Assembly: GCA_014898415.1 (NCBI GenBank)
Contig: RCTD01000021.1
Coordinates: forward strand, 930,001-994,000
Length of the DNA: 64,000 bases
Reading direction: 5' to 3'
DNA from: Stromatinia cepivora
Lineage: Eukaryota; Ascomycota; Leotiomycetes; Helotiales; Sclerotiniaceae
Both the position numbers and the translations under genes were made by a program. Below, one piece after another: positions 51,694-63,790 of the stretch (positions within the stretch are counted from its first letter, which is position 1; each line of letters begins with the position of its first letter). The notes under the pieces were generated by a model. The model was not told the DNA's origin and made no database searches. It saw only the letters and a list, made by a program, of their open reading frames with translations.

Positions 51694-53260
51694 ATTCCCC
51701 CTACCTTTTCAATGTACGCCTCGATACCCACGTAGCTTTGGAGTCATGCTTGGCCATTGACTTGGAGGTTACGTACTTGGCTTGACATCTACGTTCTCCC
51801 TTCATCACCTTTTGCGACTTGGCCCGCCCTATATCTTCTGGCATTGCTTCAACCAACGTGGCACGACTGTTCATCGCTCCAATTATGCAACGTTGCCTTT
51901 CGCTCGTATGTCATGCAGCGATACAGATATTATGATCTGAGCAACTTAAGTTGACTGTATCTACGAGTTTTTGATATGTGGTTTCTACGGCGTTGATCAG
52001 GAGCTATCAGAGGATTGGAGATCTCTGGGCATCAACTACAACTTGAGCTATGAAGCTCCAACTTTCCTTCTCGGCAGAATATTGGGTGGGCATGACAAAT
52101 AATATGGCTTTCTCTCTCATTTATGTTTTGCTTTTTGCATGTTCATATTCTGGCATAGCCACGGCATACTTTTAGTTTCACCATCAAAAGTCTTCGACAG
52201 ACATGCTGTCAGTCGGGCATATTGCTTTTTCCGAGAAAAGATTGGGTTTTATGCATGCGATTAATGGTTACAAAAAATGGCTTTTGTTTTTTTTTAGGGG
52301 GGGGGGGGGAATGCGCATTTCGCAAAATACAATATGTTGCATCCTCCTCTCATGAATGATTGAGTGTGTGGAAATGCATCAGTGTTACATAAGATAGAAA
52401 AACACCAAAATTTGCTGCTACCTTGTATCATAGAAAATCTTAGCAGCAAAACTATCTTCCGATCAATCGAAGTGTTGAATTGTGTGCTCACATATCTTAT
52501 ATCTTGGATGGATGGAGTGAAGTTTTGATGAATCAAGTTCTTATAATAATAGTGTTATTGGTGATAAGGTATTGGTGATTCAAAATGGTGATGGCAAGTA
52601 TATGATTGATACATGCCTTCCATATTTGTCAAGTGTCAAGTAAACTTGAAGAAAGGTACTAGGTAGTTTGTTTGTTTGTTTGTTTGATCTGGAAACTACA
52701 TCAACCAACGAACCACCTCCATCCAATTTCATCAAATTCAAGGGCCTCATAAAAGATACAAAGTTCTTTAGTTTATCTCTTGATATCTCATTTCATTGTC
52801 TGGGCTGGTGACATCTCATTCTGTGTTGGAGTTGATTATTTATCCAGCTGTCTCCAATAGTCTCCAAAAGTTCCCAGCAATTTCCATTGATTCCTCTTTT
52901 CTATCTGGAAATCACTTCCACATCTTTTCTATATCATCTCTTTCTACCTCAGTTTCATCATATACAAATTGTTACTAGTGATATGATCTTCGGATAAGCA
53001 CTTCACTTTCCGGAAGGTTCTTCCCCCTTTGAACATTCACTTCCTCATCATTTATTTGATCAATGAAAGATATTTTAGGATCTTATCTTCTATACCTGAG
53101 GAGTGGATACCTTGAGGACTATCTTTTTTTATTTCCAGTCTTTAGTCTTCCTCTCTTCTTTCAAAATATCACATCTCTCGAAGTTTTCTTGCTTGCTTGC
53201 CAGCAAAAACAACAACCATCAAGTCAATAGTTGATATCTATCAACAATTGCTTTACAGTC
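51694..53260. other. Intergenic region between LARP1 and the FtsJ-like gene
   Basis: 3' flank of LARP1 and promoter of the next gene. It contains an adjacent T9 and G13 homopolymer pair at about 52,287-52,309 and a (GTTT)n run at 52,668-52,686. Sequence before 53,260 is strongly C/T-rich, a common fungal promoter/leader composition. No coding signal. Confidence 0.6.
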
Positions 53261-55261
53261 ATGGATTCTTCAATCGATAATGGCTCTAATGTTGCGGCAG
53301 AACTCGAAATCCTTAAGAGTAAACTAGCTACATTGAAGAATAATGATACGGTTTTGAGCATCGAAGATCTCGCAAAGGAGCTCTTCAATCTTACTCTTGA
53401 AGAAGCGTCGGTGGAATTGGGAATTCGTGATGACCCCAGGGGACAACAAACCACACAAGCTACGCAGGTGTTGAAGGTTTATTTAATCTTGTCCGATGAG
53501 GAGTGTAGAAGAGTTGTGGAACTTAGGAGTCGGGTAAGTTCTTTCAATGTGCTTGTACGATTTGTTGATTCAATGTCCTTATGCTGCATATTAATTTCAG
53601 ATTCGTGTGATCTTCTTGCAAATCCGTCCTTTCAACTCCCTTCACTGTCCCTCTACTACTTGTCGAATTCACAGTCGCGTGCGATCACTAATATTTGCAC
53701 ATAGGGATGGCACGATAATAGAGAAGAGGGCGACGAGCACTTCCGACAGCAGCGAAAACGTGCTGATTCGACCACGCCAGAGGAAGAACGCAGCTTTTAC
53801 AAGATGATGCAACAGATCGGGGACGAAATGCACAAGTCTCACCACATCTTTACTATACCCTTCGTCCCAGACGGTCAAGTCAATATACTCGATCTTTGCA
53901 TGGCTCCTGGCGGCTATACTGCAGCAGCTCTCAGCCATCGCAATTGTTTTAAGGCGTATGGCATCACGCTAGCCCCTGAATCCGGTGGTCATACTGTTAT
54001 TATCGACAAAAATCGTCTCCAAGGCCTCAGATTCCATGACATCACGATGTTTAAAGAGTTTTGCCCAAGTGATAAAGATATTCCCGAGTATTTCAGGTCC
54101 AAATTTAGTGATATTAGACCCTTCAAGTCTATCAAGTATCATCTCGTATTTGCGGATGGAAAGACTCTTCGTACTCACGATCGCATCAAGGACACGTATG
54201 ATGCCAACCTTAATAAGGAAACGGTACGCTTACAAACTTCGCAATTAATCCTCGCAATGAACAGAATGCATAATGGGGGTACTCTGGTTATGTTATTACA
54301 TAAGGTTGATACATGGCACTCAGCTTTCTTGTTATACACATTTTCAAAATTTGCGAACATTGAAGTCTTCAAGCCAATTAAAAAACATGCTACAAGAAGT
54401 AGCTTCTACATGATTGCGAAAGATATCAACATCAATCATCCGGAGGCACTCAGGGCTGTTGAAGAATGGCAGGAAGACTGGGTGAGTTCTTTCTTTTCTG
54501 AGCGATTGTACTTCTTCATATTGCGTATGCTTTCACGACTTGGGCATTGTAAGGAATCTTCTTGCTATGAGCACAACTGACTCGCGATTTATAGTATCGT
54601 GCCACATTTGGAGGTCCAGACAATACGGGTCTACCAAAGGAGGAGCCGACAAATGAGGCAGTTCAGGAATTGCTACTAGAATTTGGACCAGAGTTGGTCA
54701 AGTTGGGACATAAAGCTTGGATGATCCAGGCGAATGCATTGAGTCACACAAGCTACGCAGGCTCAACGACCGATGGTAAGCTTGAGAGAATTTCTAGTAG
54801 ACTCGATGATATAAACGAAAAGTTTGAGGTGAAGCCGAAGGTTGGGGATATCGCAGTGAGCTTGGAGAAGTTAGTGGAGAAAAATGATGGCGAGGGTGCA
54901 GAGGGCGTTAAGGAAATTGATGAACAATGTTAGCCTGTTTTTACACTGCTTTCACGTTGTTTTACCTTCGGGAAATATTCACTAAGATGATATTGCTTTG
55001 CTTTTAGGGGTCAAATTGGGGTTCAGAAAGCGTGTCTGGAGTGGGCTTAAGGAAATCTTTAAGGATCATCACGAGGGAGTGAAAATGGAGCGTGGTGTGG
55101 GATATGCGCCAATTTGTGGTAGAGGAGCTGGCGGATGGGCAGCGGCAAGTGATGGCCAAATTATTACTGATAGAGAGGCTAGGATTGATGATCAGACTAC
55201 TGCTGGTCGCACCATTGGTATGACTGGGGATAATAGAGCCATGTTTATGATGGGAGCTTAA
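53261..55261 (+). CDS. FtsJ-like SAM-dependent methyltransferase domain protein
   Basis: Rossmann-fold methyltransferase of the FtsJ/RrmJ (ribose 2'-O) superfamily; its substrate is unknown. Exons 53,261-53,533, 53,705-54,481, 54,595-54,928 and 55,008-55,261 give 545 aa. Motif I, L-D-L-C-M-A-P-G-G-Y (about 153-162), is the SAM loop. The K-D-K-E tetrad seems to map to K124 (S-F-Y-K), D242 (V-F-A-D-G) and K291 (L-L-H-K), but the fourth position before F-Y-M-I-A is Ser324 rather than Glu. The C-terminal 180 residues have no recognised domain. The first intron (171 nt) spans a possible alternative exon at 53,601; the last intron has a weak GTTAGC donor but restores frame. Such multi-exon FtsJ-domain proteins are frequent in plant-associated Leotiomycetes as I recall. 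Confidence 0.85.
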
Positions 55262-57114
55262 TTCGATCTTTTTTGGGTCTCTGGAGCTGCCTTGAGGATT
55301 GAGATGGCTGACATCATGTTGGGAGGGGTGGGTAGTCGATAGTGATCTGTTCAACTAACAATGAGCACCATTCTCTCACATAATCTTGAAGAGTTGTGTT
55401 CACTCGTATAGGGACTACAGAATGGGCATTAATACGTGCCTTCTACTTTACAGGCTAGGAAGTCTATGCATCCAACTGTATGGTCTACCGGCCTATGTAA
55501 GTAATAAATCTCTATTACCTCGCGACGTTGGAAGAGCACGGTTCGCCACTTCAATAACGCCGAAATAAACCACTAATCTGACCCCATATAAAACCGCTAC
55601 TGCTCAACAGATTAGCTTTCGTAGACCAGTAACCAATGTATCCAGGGTCTGACAGTGTGATGCATGATGGGAGCAATTGTTGTAGATTTGAGTGAGAGGT
55701 AAGTGGAGCTTTACTCATTGGTTGCAAGTGTACGAGGTTTATTATCTCATAGTATCTATACAGATGAGAGGTAGATATGAAACAAACCTGAAAAGTATTA
55801 GACTACATCGGGTGTTGGATTACAATGGGCTGGAGAATATAAAATGTTTGACTAGTTGAGATATCGTGTTTACTCAGGCTGTATATAAAGCCTGGATTAG
55901 TGCTCTTTTAAGTGTTGTTGTTGAGGGAGATTGTAGTACGATGTGAGATGCTGGTGATGGATGAGGAGTATCGATACTGGTTCTGGGGAGGAAAGTATTG
56001 GGACGACGAAATTGTCAGCATTTAGAAGACGCAGTTCCGAATGGAGGAATGGAAGGTTTTATCTTATATGGTATTCAGAGAGAGTTTCATCCTTTTCTTC
56101 TTCTGAGATTGATCTTGCTCCTTCTCTTGTTGTTGCTACATCTTCAATGGGAGGGTTATCATTAATGTGAGAATGATACGTGCTAATTGGCTTTCTTCTC
56201 TGTCTCCTCTGGAGATAGAGCTTCGCTTCCTTCCGTTCCCTATTCACCTCCAATTGTCGAGTTTCCAGGGCGATGTGGCATATACATTGTTACGTACATG
56301 ATGCGATGTGCGTTGATGAAAATTAATGGATAGTGACCTTAAGATGGTACCCATGTATCTTCCTTGACCAATAGTCACACGCTTTAATTCCCTATGGACC
56401 TGGGGGGTAATTGTGTATCTCCATGCTTCCATCCATAAAGGGCGTCAAACTGGGTATCTCAACTGCTTCGAGAAAAAAATTTAATAGCTGAAGGGAGATT
56501 GAATGGCTGTTATTGTAGACCTAGGCACTCAACAGTATCGGAATTGTGAATATCAAGCGATAGAAGCTAGGACCTTGATGTGGTAAGGTGTAAGAAGAGC
56601 TACTATGATTCTCAATAGGTGCAGGATGCCATTTTAAACTGACATGTAAGATATACACCGGAAAGAGCGATTAGCTTCAATATGAATGAATAGGAAGAGG
56701 GAGTTCTGCAAGACGTCGGTTATTAGGGGGAATCGCCCCCTGATTTTTGTGTGAATGATATTAAGGCTTATTAGGTTGATGATAGAATTACTGTGGATGG
56801 ATATTTAAATCGGACATGGGACACATGACTTAGTAACACTCCTTTTTTAAAATATCGATTCATATTTACAAGAATATTACGAAGATAGTAAGTCATTACG
56901 ATGACTCTGATGACTATCTGAAACCACCGAATACCTACCTATATCGCCGAAACCTTAACCACCGAATACATAAATCACCGAATATCTTAACCACCGAATG
57001 CCTTAACCATCGAGCACCTAAATCACCGAATACCCAAATCATGGAAACCCTAACCCAAAACCTCTAAAAAAAGCCCAAGCCCTCCATCCTCTCACTTCCA
57101 TTTCAAAGCTCAAA
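55262..57114. other. Convergent intergenic region between the FtsJ-like and carboxylesterase genes
   Basis: The two flanking genes end toward each other here. Open frames at 55,961-56,432 are short, overlap on both strands and carry no family signal. A 16-bp minisatellite lies at the right end (56,921-57,050). Confidence 0.6.
56921..57050. repeat. Minisatellite with a unit of about 16 bp (CACCGAATACCTTAAC-like)
   Basis: About seven to eight degenerate copies built on CACCGAAT plus a 6-9 bp tail (CCTTAA or CCTAAAT). It lies just beyond the 3' end of the carboxylesterase gene. Confidence 0.85.
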
Positions 57115-58957
57115 CTACTGCTCCATCCTCCCCGCCAATCCCCTCCAAAAATTACACCTCGCAAGCTGACCATCCGGAATAACTTCCATGGCACTCGCCC
57201 CCGTCTGCAGCACCAACCTCCTCAGCGTCCCACCCGCCGCAGAAGGCGTTCCCATACTTCCCCAATGCGGCGCCCTCGCATCCTTTACCGGATTCGGACT
57301 TAGAAATTTAATAAAACTTATCCAGTATTTCATTACCACTGGAACAATATCCGCATTATACGTTCTATAACTTCCTCCATCCCCATCATTTGCATTTCCG
57401 GGACCGAAGATTGCGGGTAATTCGAAAACGTGGGGGACACCTAGTCCATTGGCGATGTTGTTATTATCCTGCACGTTGTAGCGGTAGAACCATACCTGGG
57501 CTGGATCGTTGAAGGTAGCAAGGGAGATGGAGATGGTTATGGCGGGACAGATGAATGTTGTTTCGCCATAAGCAGCGGAGGCGGAGGGAAAATATGGGTT
57601 GTGGTTTGCAAGTGGAGACATGAGTGGGTATTGGCCGTTGATGGAGGATGTGTCGGCGGGGGTCAGACGGGGGTAGTTGTTTTTGAAGAAGATGGATGCG
57701 TCATTTGGGGTGGCCGCGTTGGAGGCGAAGACGGAGCCTTCATTTGTTGTGTCTATTGAAGTAATAAGTAAATATTTAGATAGAAATTAGAGGAGGTAGG
57801 ATAGCAAACGTCCAAACATAATTGGTATATCCACAAATAACCCTTTCTCGAATAGAACATAAGGATAGTCTCGTATAAAATCTCCATCAATAGTCGGTGT
57901 CCAATAAAAAAGAGGTGAGCCCACTTGTCCTGGATATGGAGAAGCAACATTTGCAGCTTGAAGAACCGCTGTGCTTTGAGATCTCAAACATCTAAGAACA
58001 TCACCTGCTGATCCACAACCAGCTGAGTTTGCATAACGGTCAAATTGCCATTCTAATCCTGATACTTGAGGTTGTGTGGGAAAGAAAACAGATTCGCCGA
58101 TTGCGCCGATGAAGAGATTATCGTTCCTACCTCCACTACCTTGAAGTTAATAAAAGAGCATAGCAGGTCGTTTGGACTTACTATGCAGTAAGATGAAGGG
58201 CGACCGAACCAGCGCCAGCAGAATCTCCATGAATGACCACGTGATTTGGATCACCACCAAACTGTACTTTTTAGTAACTTTGCAAGGAATTAGACAATCC
58301 ATACGTACCTGAGCGATATGATCTTTAACCCACTGTAGCAGAAAACGTTGATCAAGAAGTCCTGCATTTAGATCACCATTTCCTCTCACTTTCTCGCTTG
58401 TCAAAAATCCAAATGGTCCAACCCTGTAATTAAAATTGACAAAGACGATACCATGATTCGACGTATTGACTACTGTTGAGCCATTAAAATTGGCATTAGA
58501 GTTGGAGATATATCCACCCCCTTGTATGAATACCCACACTGGAAGTTTGGAGGACGATGTAGCAGTGCTGGGTGCCCATAAATTGACGAAAAGACAGTCT
58601 TCTGATTGTGAGGAGGTGGGTCCATTGTTAGTAGCGAGGCAGATCGGTCCAAACTAAAAGAGAGTATTAGTGAATATATAATTTGGCATGTGAGCAATCA
58701 TATACCGTTTGTGCGGTCTGAACACCACTTGTACTTTGGGGTGGTTGAGGGGCGCGAAATCTTGAATCGCCGAGAGGAGGAGATGCATATCGCATTCCAA
58801 GGTATTGAGTAATTCCTGAACTTAATAAGGTACCTTGATATTGAGCATATCCTAAATCTACGACAGATCTAGGCTGTGCCTTTTTTACATCATGGATCGG
58901 CAAGGAGAATGTGGTTGCAATAAAGCAGCAGACTACGGCCCCTAGCCAGAATGACAT
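57115..58957 (-). CDS. Secreted type-B carboxylesterase/lipase
   Basis: Alpha/beta-hydrolase of the carboxylesterase B family, hydrolysing carboxylic esters, probably outside the cell. Minus-strand exons 58,957-58,706, 58,653-58,309, 58,261-58,182, 58,135-57,810 and 57,752-57,115 join to 546 aa, the usual family length. Residues 1-19 form a signal peptide. E-D-C-L-F-V-N-L precedes the oxyanion loop Q-G-G-G-Y. The nucleophile is S213 in H-G-D-S-A-G-A-G-S, the acid E339 in T-N-E-G-S-V-F, and the base H442 in G-V-P-H-V-F-E-L-P, a complete triad. The acceptor at 58,136 was chosen because the earlier AG would create a stop. The exon-4 donor GTTTGC is weak. The natural ester substrate is not deducible. 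Confidence 0.92.
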
Positions 58958-61250
58958 TTTGGATGAGCGAGGAAGTGAGAGTATTCAGTTTGACCGGTTT
59001 AAGGAGACCCGAGCAGAGTATGATGAAATCTGAGGAAACTGATTCAATGTGTAAGAGATTAGGATTGAATTATCAAACAATGGGATGTATCCGAGGAGTG
59101 TTTCCGGTGGAAACAGACTGGAAGACTTGAGGCTCGAGAGAGAGTGGATGGGAGATCACCTGCTAGGGGATTGGACACGTGCACATGTGAATGGGTGATA
59201 TATACTATATGTGAATGGCGAGGTATGCGACAGTATGCGTTTGTATCAACGATCAGGTGAGGACTACGAGGACAAGCCCTTGATTGCTCGACACAACTTC
59301 AAACCCATACAACGAATTGAGAAATCTCTGGATAATATGTATGCTCTTATAAGTTTATGTCTAACGACCCCCTCAAAAGGTCACCAGCTTAAGTATATAT
59401 GCCACCAGCTATACTTTGAAGTACAGCGCATGCACAAAAAACTTTTTGATTATCGTGCTGAACAGCGAAAGTAGCACTTAACATAATCCTTGTATCGTAC
59501 ATGTAGCTACACTTCTACATCGATACATTTCATTCGATTCAAGCATTCCACGTAAGAGAAACCAGGCCTGAATCCAAGTTGTCCAATTTTGGCGCATACA
59601 TTTAGATGTAGAGTGCCCGGACTCGGCAATTATGAAGATGGGCAGGTTGGCGGGTGATCAGATTTATGCAGGATGCGGCACGAACCAACATAAAGAACGA
59701 AGGATTCGGCCAAATGAAGTAGCGAGTCTGGACAAGTCTAGAGATTTCTAATGGAAGGATGACCACCCGATAGCCATGTGTGCATAAGCTCTTCTGCGGT
59801 ACTCATCGGAACTACGACCTTGTGTAGTGTGGGGTGAGTTCGGTATTGCGGGGTAGTACTTGAATCATGTTTTAGCCGATGATATTCAAGTTGAGGGCGG
59901 AGTGAAGGAGTGAGAGTCATGAGCAAAAGGGAAATGGAGAAGGGACATGACAGGGTGAGATGGACAGAAATATGAAATGTGGATAGTTTACTCTGTTGGT
60001 TGAATCATGAGAGATGAGGGGTAGCTAGTAAAACTTGCGAAGATTCATGTAAATATACCCATGTGCTTCGCTATATCACAAGGGCTCAAACACAACATAT
60101 CGAAGTACCTCTGAAGACATCCACGAAAACGACAGCCGAGTTCGAACACCTCTGCACTACACAAGATGTTCATAGGGCCGAGGCCTAAGCATTGACGTCT
60201 GCGGTGTATTGAGATATTTACGAATATCCTCGGCCCTGGAATATATCAATAGCAGCTTTCCTTGTTTGCCTCCATGGCAGTCGTTCCAAAGAGCCACTGG
60301 GGCGACATTTCGATTAACTGTCTAACTGGTATTTATGGGGGCAGGCCCAGAAACCTTAATTGCCTCGCTGTGCTCGAGTGTCTTGTTTGTTGTATCATAT
60401 TTATCATATCAACAGCAACTTGCCTTTGATCTTTTTATCCATTTAATAATGCTCACTCCATCAAGGTTGTTGATATCTATTCATACCCAATGAAGGATTC
60501 ATTGAAGTATTGGTATTCAATATGACATAGGAAATACCACTGACGTATAGATGGATTGATAGATTTTGCGATGTTGAGAATTGATGCTTTGACTTTCACT
60601 CTAAGACTTCTCCTGGTGCACGGACATTTAATCAAAGTTACCGAGGGTAGCTTTCCAGCGACTGTGATTGAGAGTGAATGAGAGAGAATCTCAAGTAAAC
60701 GAGTATCTAAATAGCTTTGCAGCATGGTTAGTTCTATCACTAGGTACTTACCACATCATATCCATCCAAGCAAACTCATGAAATGGAAGCTAGCTGCGAG
60801 ACTACAAACCATCAGCACCTCACAAATCACAGTAGAACTTTAGTTTACAGGTCTCTATTTACATATTGTCATATTGAAGTCCAGGAATGGATCTGTCCAT
60901 TAGAATATCTAGATATTAAGTATATCACGCTGCGGGGGAATAAATACAACAGAGCTAATGCTTAGTGGTGCGGAAAAGTGTGGAGATGCAACTAATAAAC
61001 TAGAGATAGTGTCACGCTGAGCATCTGCTCGAGAACAAAGGTTGCATATCTGACTTTGTGACCTACTTGGCACTGTGCTGTGGAGAATATAGTTGGAGTA
61101 GATCACGTTTCTCAAAAGAAAGATGGTTTGATAAGCTTTCTCATTATGTTGGCTGCTAGAATCTCGGTGATGAGTGCTTAAATCAAAGCCGTATTGGAAA
61201 AGACGACACTCTGACATACACCTAGCCGAAACCTAAAGGCGCGAATTAGA
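58958..61250. other. Intergenic region between the carboxylesterase and GST genes
   Basis: Carries the carboxylesterase promoter on its left side and the 3' flank of the GST gene on its right. Apart from one small open frame (59,235-59,474) I see no coding, RNA-gene or repeat signal. Confidence 0.55.
59235..59474 (+). CDS. Possible small hypothetical ORF (79 aa)
   Basis: ATG-started frame of 79 codons with a protein-like, Lys/Arg/His-rich composition and a C-terminal half that could form an amphipathic helix (H-Q-L-Y-F-E-V-Q-R-M-H-K-K-L-F). It resembles no family I recognise, has no obvious introns, and lies about 280 bp upstream of the carboxylesterase start on the opposite strand. It could be a remnant of a longer gene or chance. 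Confidence 0.2.
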   Translation: MRLYQRSGEDYEDKPLIARHNFKPIQRIEKSLDNMYALISLCLTTPSKGHQLKYICHQLYFEVQRMHKKLFDYRAEQRK

Positions 61251-62248
61251 TCATGGAGAAGCATATTTATAACCATACTGCTCCTTCGCCTTATTAGCAA
61301 AATCCGTTAACTTCTCCTCACTCTCCTTGAATTCCGGCTCTTCCTTAAGTCTACGCTGAAAAGGCTCATTGACAAATTTACTCTCACTCGGAATAGCCGT
61401 TCCCTTTTTCACAGCAGGTCTAGCATTAATTCTCTCCCACCATTTTTCCAAACTGGGAAATTTGGCGAGATCAACACCTCCAAAATAGGAAATGTTGACC
61501 CAGCCAAAAGTGGCGATATCGGCAATACTGTATTTACCTTTTCCTGGTCCGACGATGTAGTCACGATCTTTCAACTGGTTGTCGAGGACTCCGTATAATC
61601 TCTCACTTTCACCGACGTAACGTTGGATTGCATATGGTATGCGTTCTTTGGCGAATCTGTAGAAATGGTTTGACTAGAGTTTATTAGTATGGAATTCAGT
61701 AGGAGAGAGCGATTCTCTGATTTACCTGCCCCTGCATAGGACCTAAACCACCATGTCTAACTTTCGAATCAGTCCATGTATATGTGTATAGAAAGAGTTC
61801 TCAAGACAACTTACTGCCATGCAATCCATTGTTCAGCACGACTAATATCATCCGGATCGGTAAAACTGAATTTATGTTCGGGATCGTAATGACGGGTCAT
61901 ATAAGTCAAGATAGCTGCAGTTTCGAAAACGGCAAAATCATTTCGGTCATGATCCACAATGGCAGGAATACGACCGTTGGGACAAATCTTCGTAAACCAT
62001 GGTTCTTTTTGGATATTCTCTCCAATGTTGATGGCTTGATAGACATAATCCTTTCCATAAGCTTCCTTGAGCTCCTCGAGAAGGATTGTTGCTTTATGAC
62101 CATTTGGAGTACCCCCCGTGAGAATTTCGATGCCAGACTTGGCAATTAGTCCCGAAGGTCTATTTGAGGAAGACATTGCTCGAGATGTATTTAAAGTAAT
62201 AAAGTGTTTAGATGTTTGAAATAATCTATTCAAAGAAGTTTTAAACAT
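61251..62248 (-). CDS. Glutathione S-transferase, Ure2p/YfcG-like
   Basis: Cytosolic or mitochondrial GST conjugating or reducing electrophiles with glutathione. Minus-strand exons 62,248-61,815, 61,756-61,726 and 61,673-61,251 give 295 aa; the middle exon is 31 nt. The thioredoxin-like N-domain (about 37-120) has T-P-N-G-H-K (Asn in the active-site position typical of the Ure2/nu class), the cis-Pro loop G-R-I-P-A-I-V and the glutathione-binding F-E-T-A-A-I, close to the common F-E-S-x-A-I. The all-helical C-domain starts near H-Y-D-P and includes W-Q-H-G-G-L-G-P-M-Q-G-Q. The first 24 residues are basic and Ser/Thr-rich, like a mitochondrial presequence; a second ATG at residue 25 (M-S-S-S-N-R-P-S-G) would give a cytosolic form. 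Confidence 0.93.
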
Positions 62249-62605
62249 GAGGAAGGAGAAGAGAAGGAAAAAAATTTATATCTAAAAAAAAAGTACATAT
62301 GTGTATTGATTAAACTGGGTCAAGTCATAAAACCATATCAAGCTCGTTGGCATCTTCTCACGTCAATGCTGAATAATGATGTCAACTATTTTTAGAGATT
62401 CCTAAAGCCGGAGATCACCCAGCATCCAACTGTTGACTGTAGGTACTTTAATATGACCACAAAACACAAACACTTGTACATAGTTATTCTATTCTATTAT
62501 TCTGATAATAATTTGAAAATCCACATCCAAATTGATTAAGATCTGTGTCAAATAAATCAATCAATCCAAATGACATCATCGATAACTGTATCATCAGTAA
62601 CTATC

Positions 62606-63790
62606 CTAAAACTCCCTACTCTCTCCAATATCACAAACGTCAAAAACGCCAGTTTCAGGTAATTTCTTCCAAGCTAAAGCTTTCTTCAATAATTGAGGTG
62701 GTTCCATAACGGCTTCTGGTGTCAAGACCCAGGTACCCCAGTGGATACCCATGGCACGACGACATTTGGTGTCGAGGAATATGTTTACGGAATCGAAGGG
62801 GTTGGCGTGCATGGGAGAGAAAATGTGGCGGGGTTCTATATTAAAAGTGAGGTTGGTTTGAGGTTTGGGAGATGGGAATGGGAATTGGGAGATGGGAATG
62901 GGAATTGGGAGGGTGAGATGGGAATGAGGAAATGGAAAAGCAGGCACATACCATAAGCACCAATAGGCACAAGCCCCAAATCAAAGGGACCTCTCAACTC
63001 CCCGATCTCTTTAAAAGCAGGACAAATGGGTAAATGTTGATACTCAGGGCCATAATCATCAGCACCCTTGGGGACCTGCGGAACTGCTCGATACCCGGTG
63101 TCACCGCCGAACCAGACAGATTTTGAGTTGTCGCCGGGGCCAGAGGAGACGGCCCACGAACACCAGAGTGTGTGGCCTTTGTCGAAGGCTGTGCGTGCGG
63201 ACGTATGTTGGGAGGGGAGACAGCTTATGCGGGCTGTTATGGGGGATGTGGATGTTGGCGAGGAAGAAGGAGGGGAGGGTGGTAGGGAGCTTTTTGAAGA
63301 GGTTTTAGAGGAAGTGGATATGCGTTTTTCCCCTGTGATAGGGGATAAAGTAACATCAATATCCTCCCACCAATCCATCTCCACACAATTTTTAATCCCA
63401 CACTCCTCAAACCATTTCTTAAGTCCCAATCCCACGACAAACTGCGCATTCGGATGATTTCTATGTATTTCCATAACTGTCGGATGACTCAAATGATCAT
63501 AATGACTGTGACTGATAACCACGAAATCGACAATTGGAATCTCAGATATTTTGCAAGGGATAGGTGTGTAGCGTTTGGGACCCATGAAGGAGAATGGTGA
63601 ACAGCGTTCTTCGAAGACGGGATCGAAGAGTACCCGTAGACCGGAGGGAAATTCGATGTAGTAACAGGCGTGTCCGAGCCAAGTTGCGCGAAGAGAGGGG
63701 GTAGTACGAGTAGGCAGGAAGGCGGGCTGCACGACCGGCACAGTTGGGGGAGTTGTGTCCGGGCTCCCGAGTTCGCCGGTTATTTTCGCC
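62606..63790 (-). CDS. NAPE-PLD-like metallo-hydrolase (Fmp30 family), 5' end unresolved
   Basis: Metallo-beta-lactamase-fold N-acyl-phosphatidylethanolamine phospholipase D homolog, releasing N-acylethanolamines from membrane lipids. Exons 63,790-62,952 and 62,835-62,606 are certain. Seen are [13 protein letters not shown], the zinc motif H-S-H-Y-D-H (63,493-63,510), the metal-ligand Asp in F-G-G-D-T-G-Y, P-M-H-A-N-P and a C-terminal G-I-H-W-G-T-W. The 63,790 boundary is a splice acceptor, not a start: the frame continues upstream. A likely upstream exon ends at a donor near 63,868 (reading ...H-H-G-G-H-M-D-T-Y-R across the splice, which keeps phase). The true start may be near there or beyond the window. 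A Ser/Pro-rich insertion sits inside the catalytic domain (63,244-63,333). Confidence 0.9.
62872..62925. repeat. Short tandem repeat in the NAPE-PLD-like intron
   Basis: Two copies plus a partial copy of GGGAGATGGGAATGGGAATT inside the 62,836-62,951 intron. On the minus strand it is C/T-rich upstream of the acceptor. Confidence 0.85.

Noticed and set aside
57038..57060. Telomere-like CCCTAACCC
   Set aside because: Fewer than two units, at the end of the CACCGAAT minisatellite and in the middle of gene-rich DNA.
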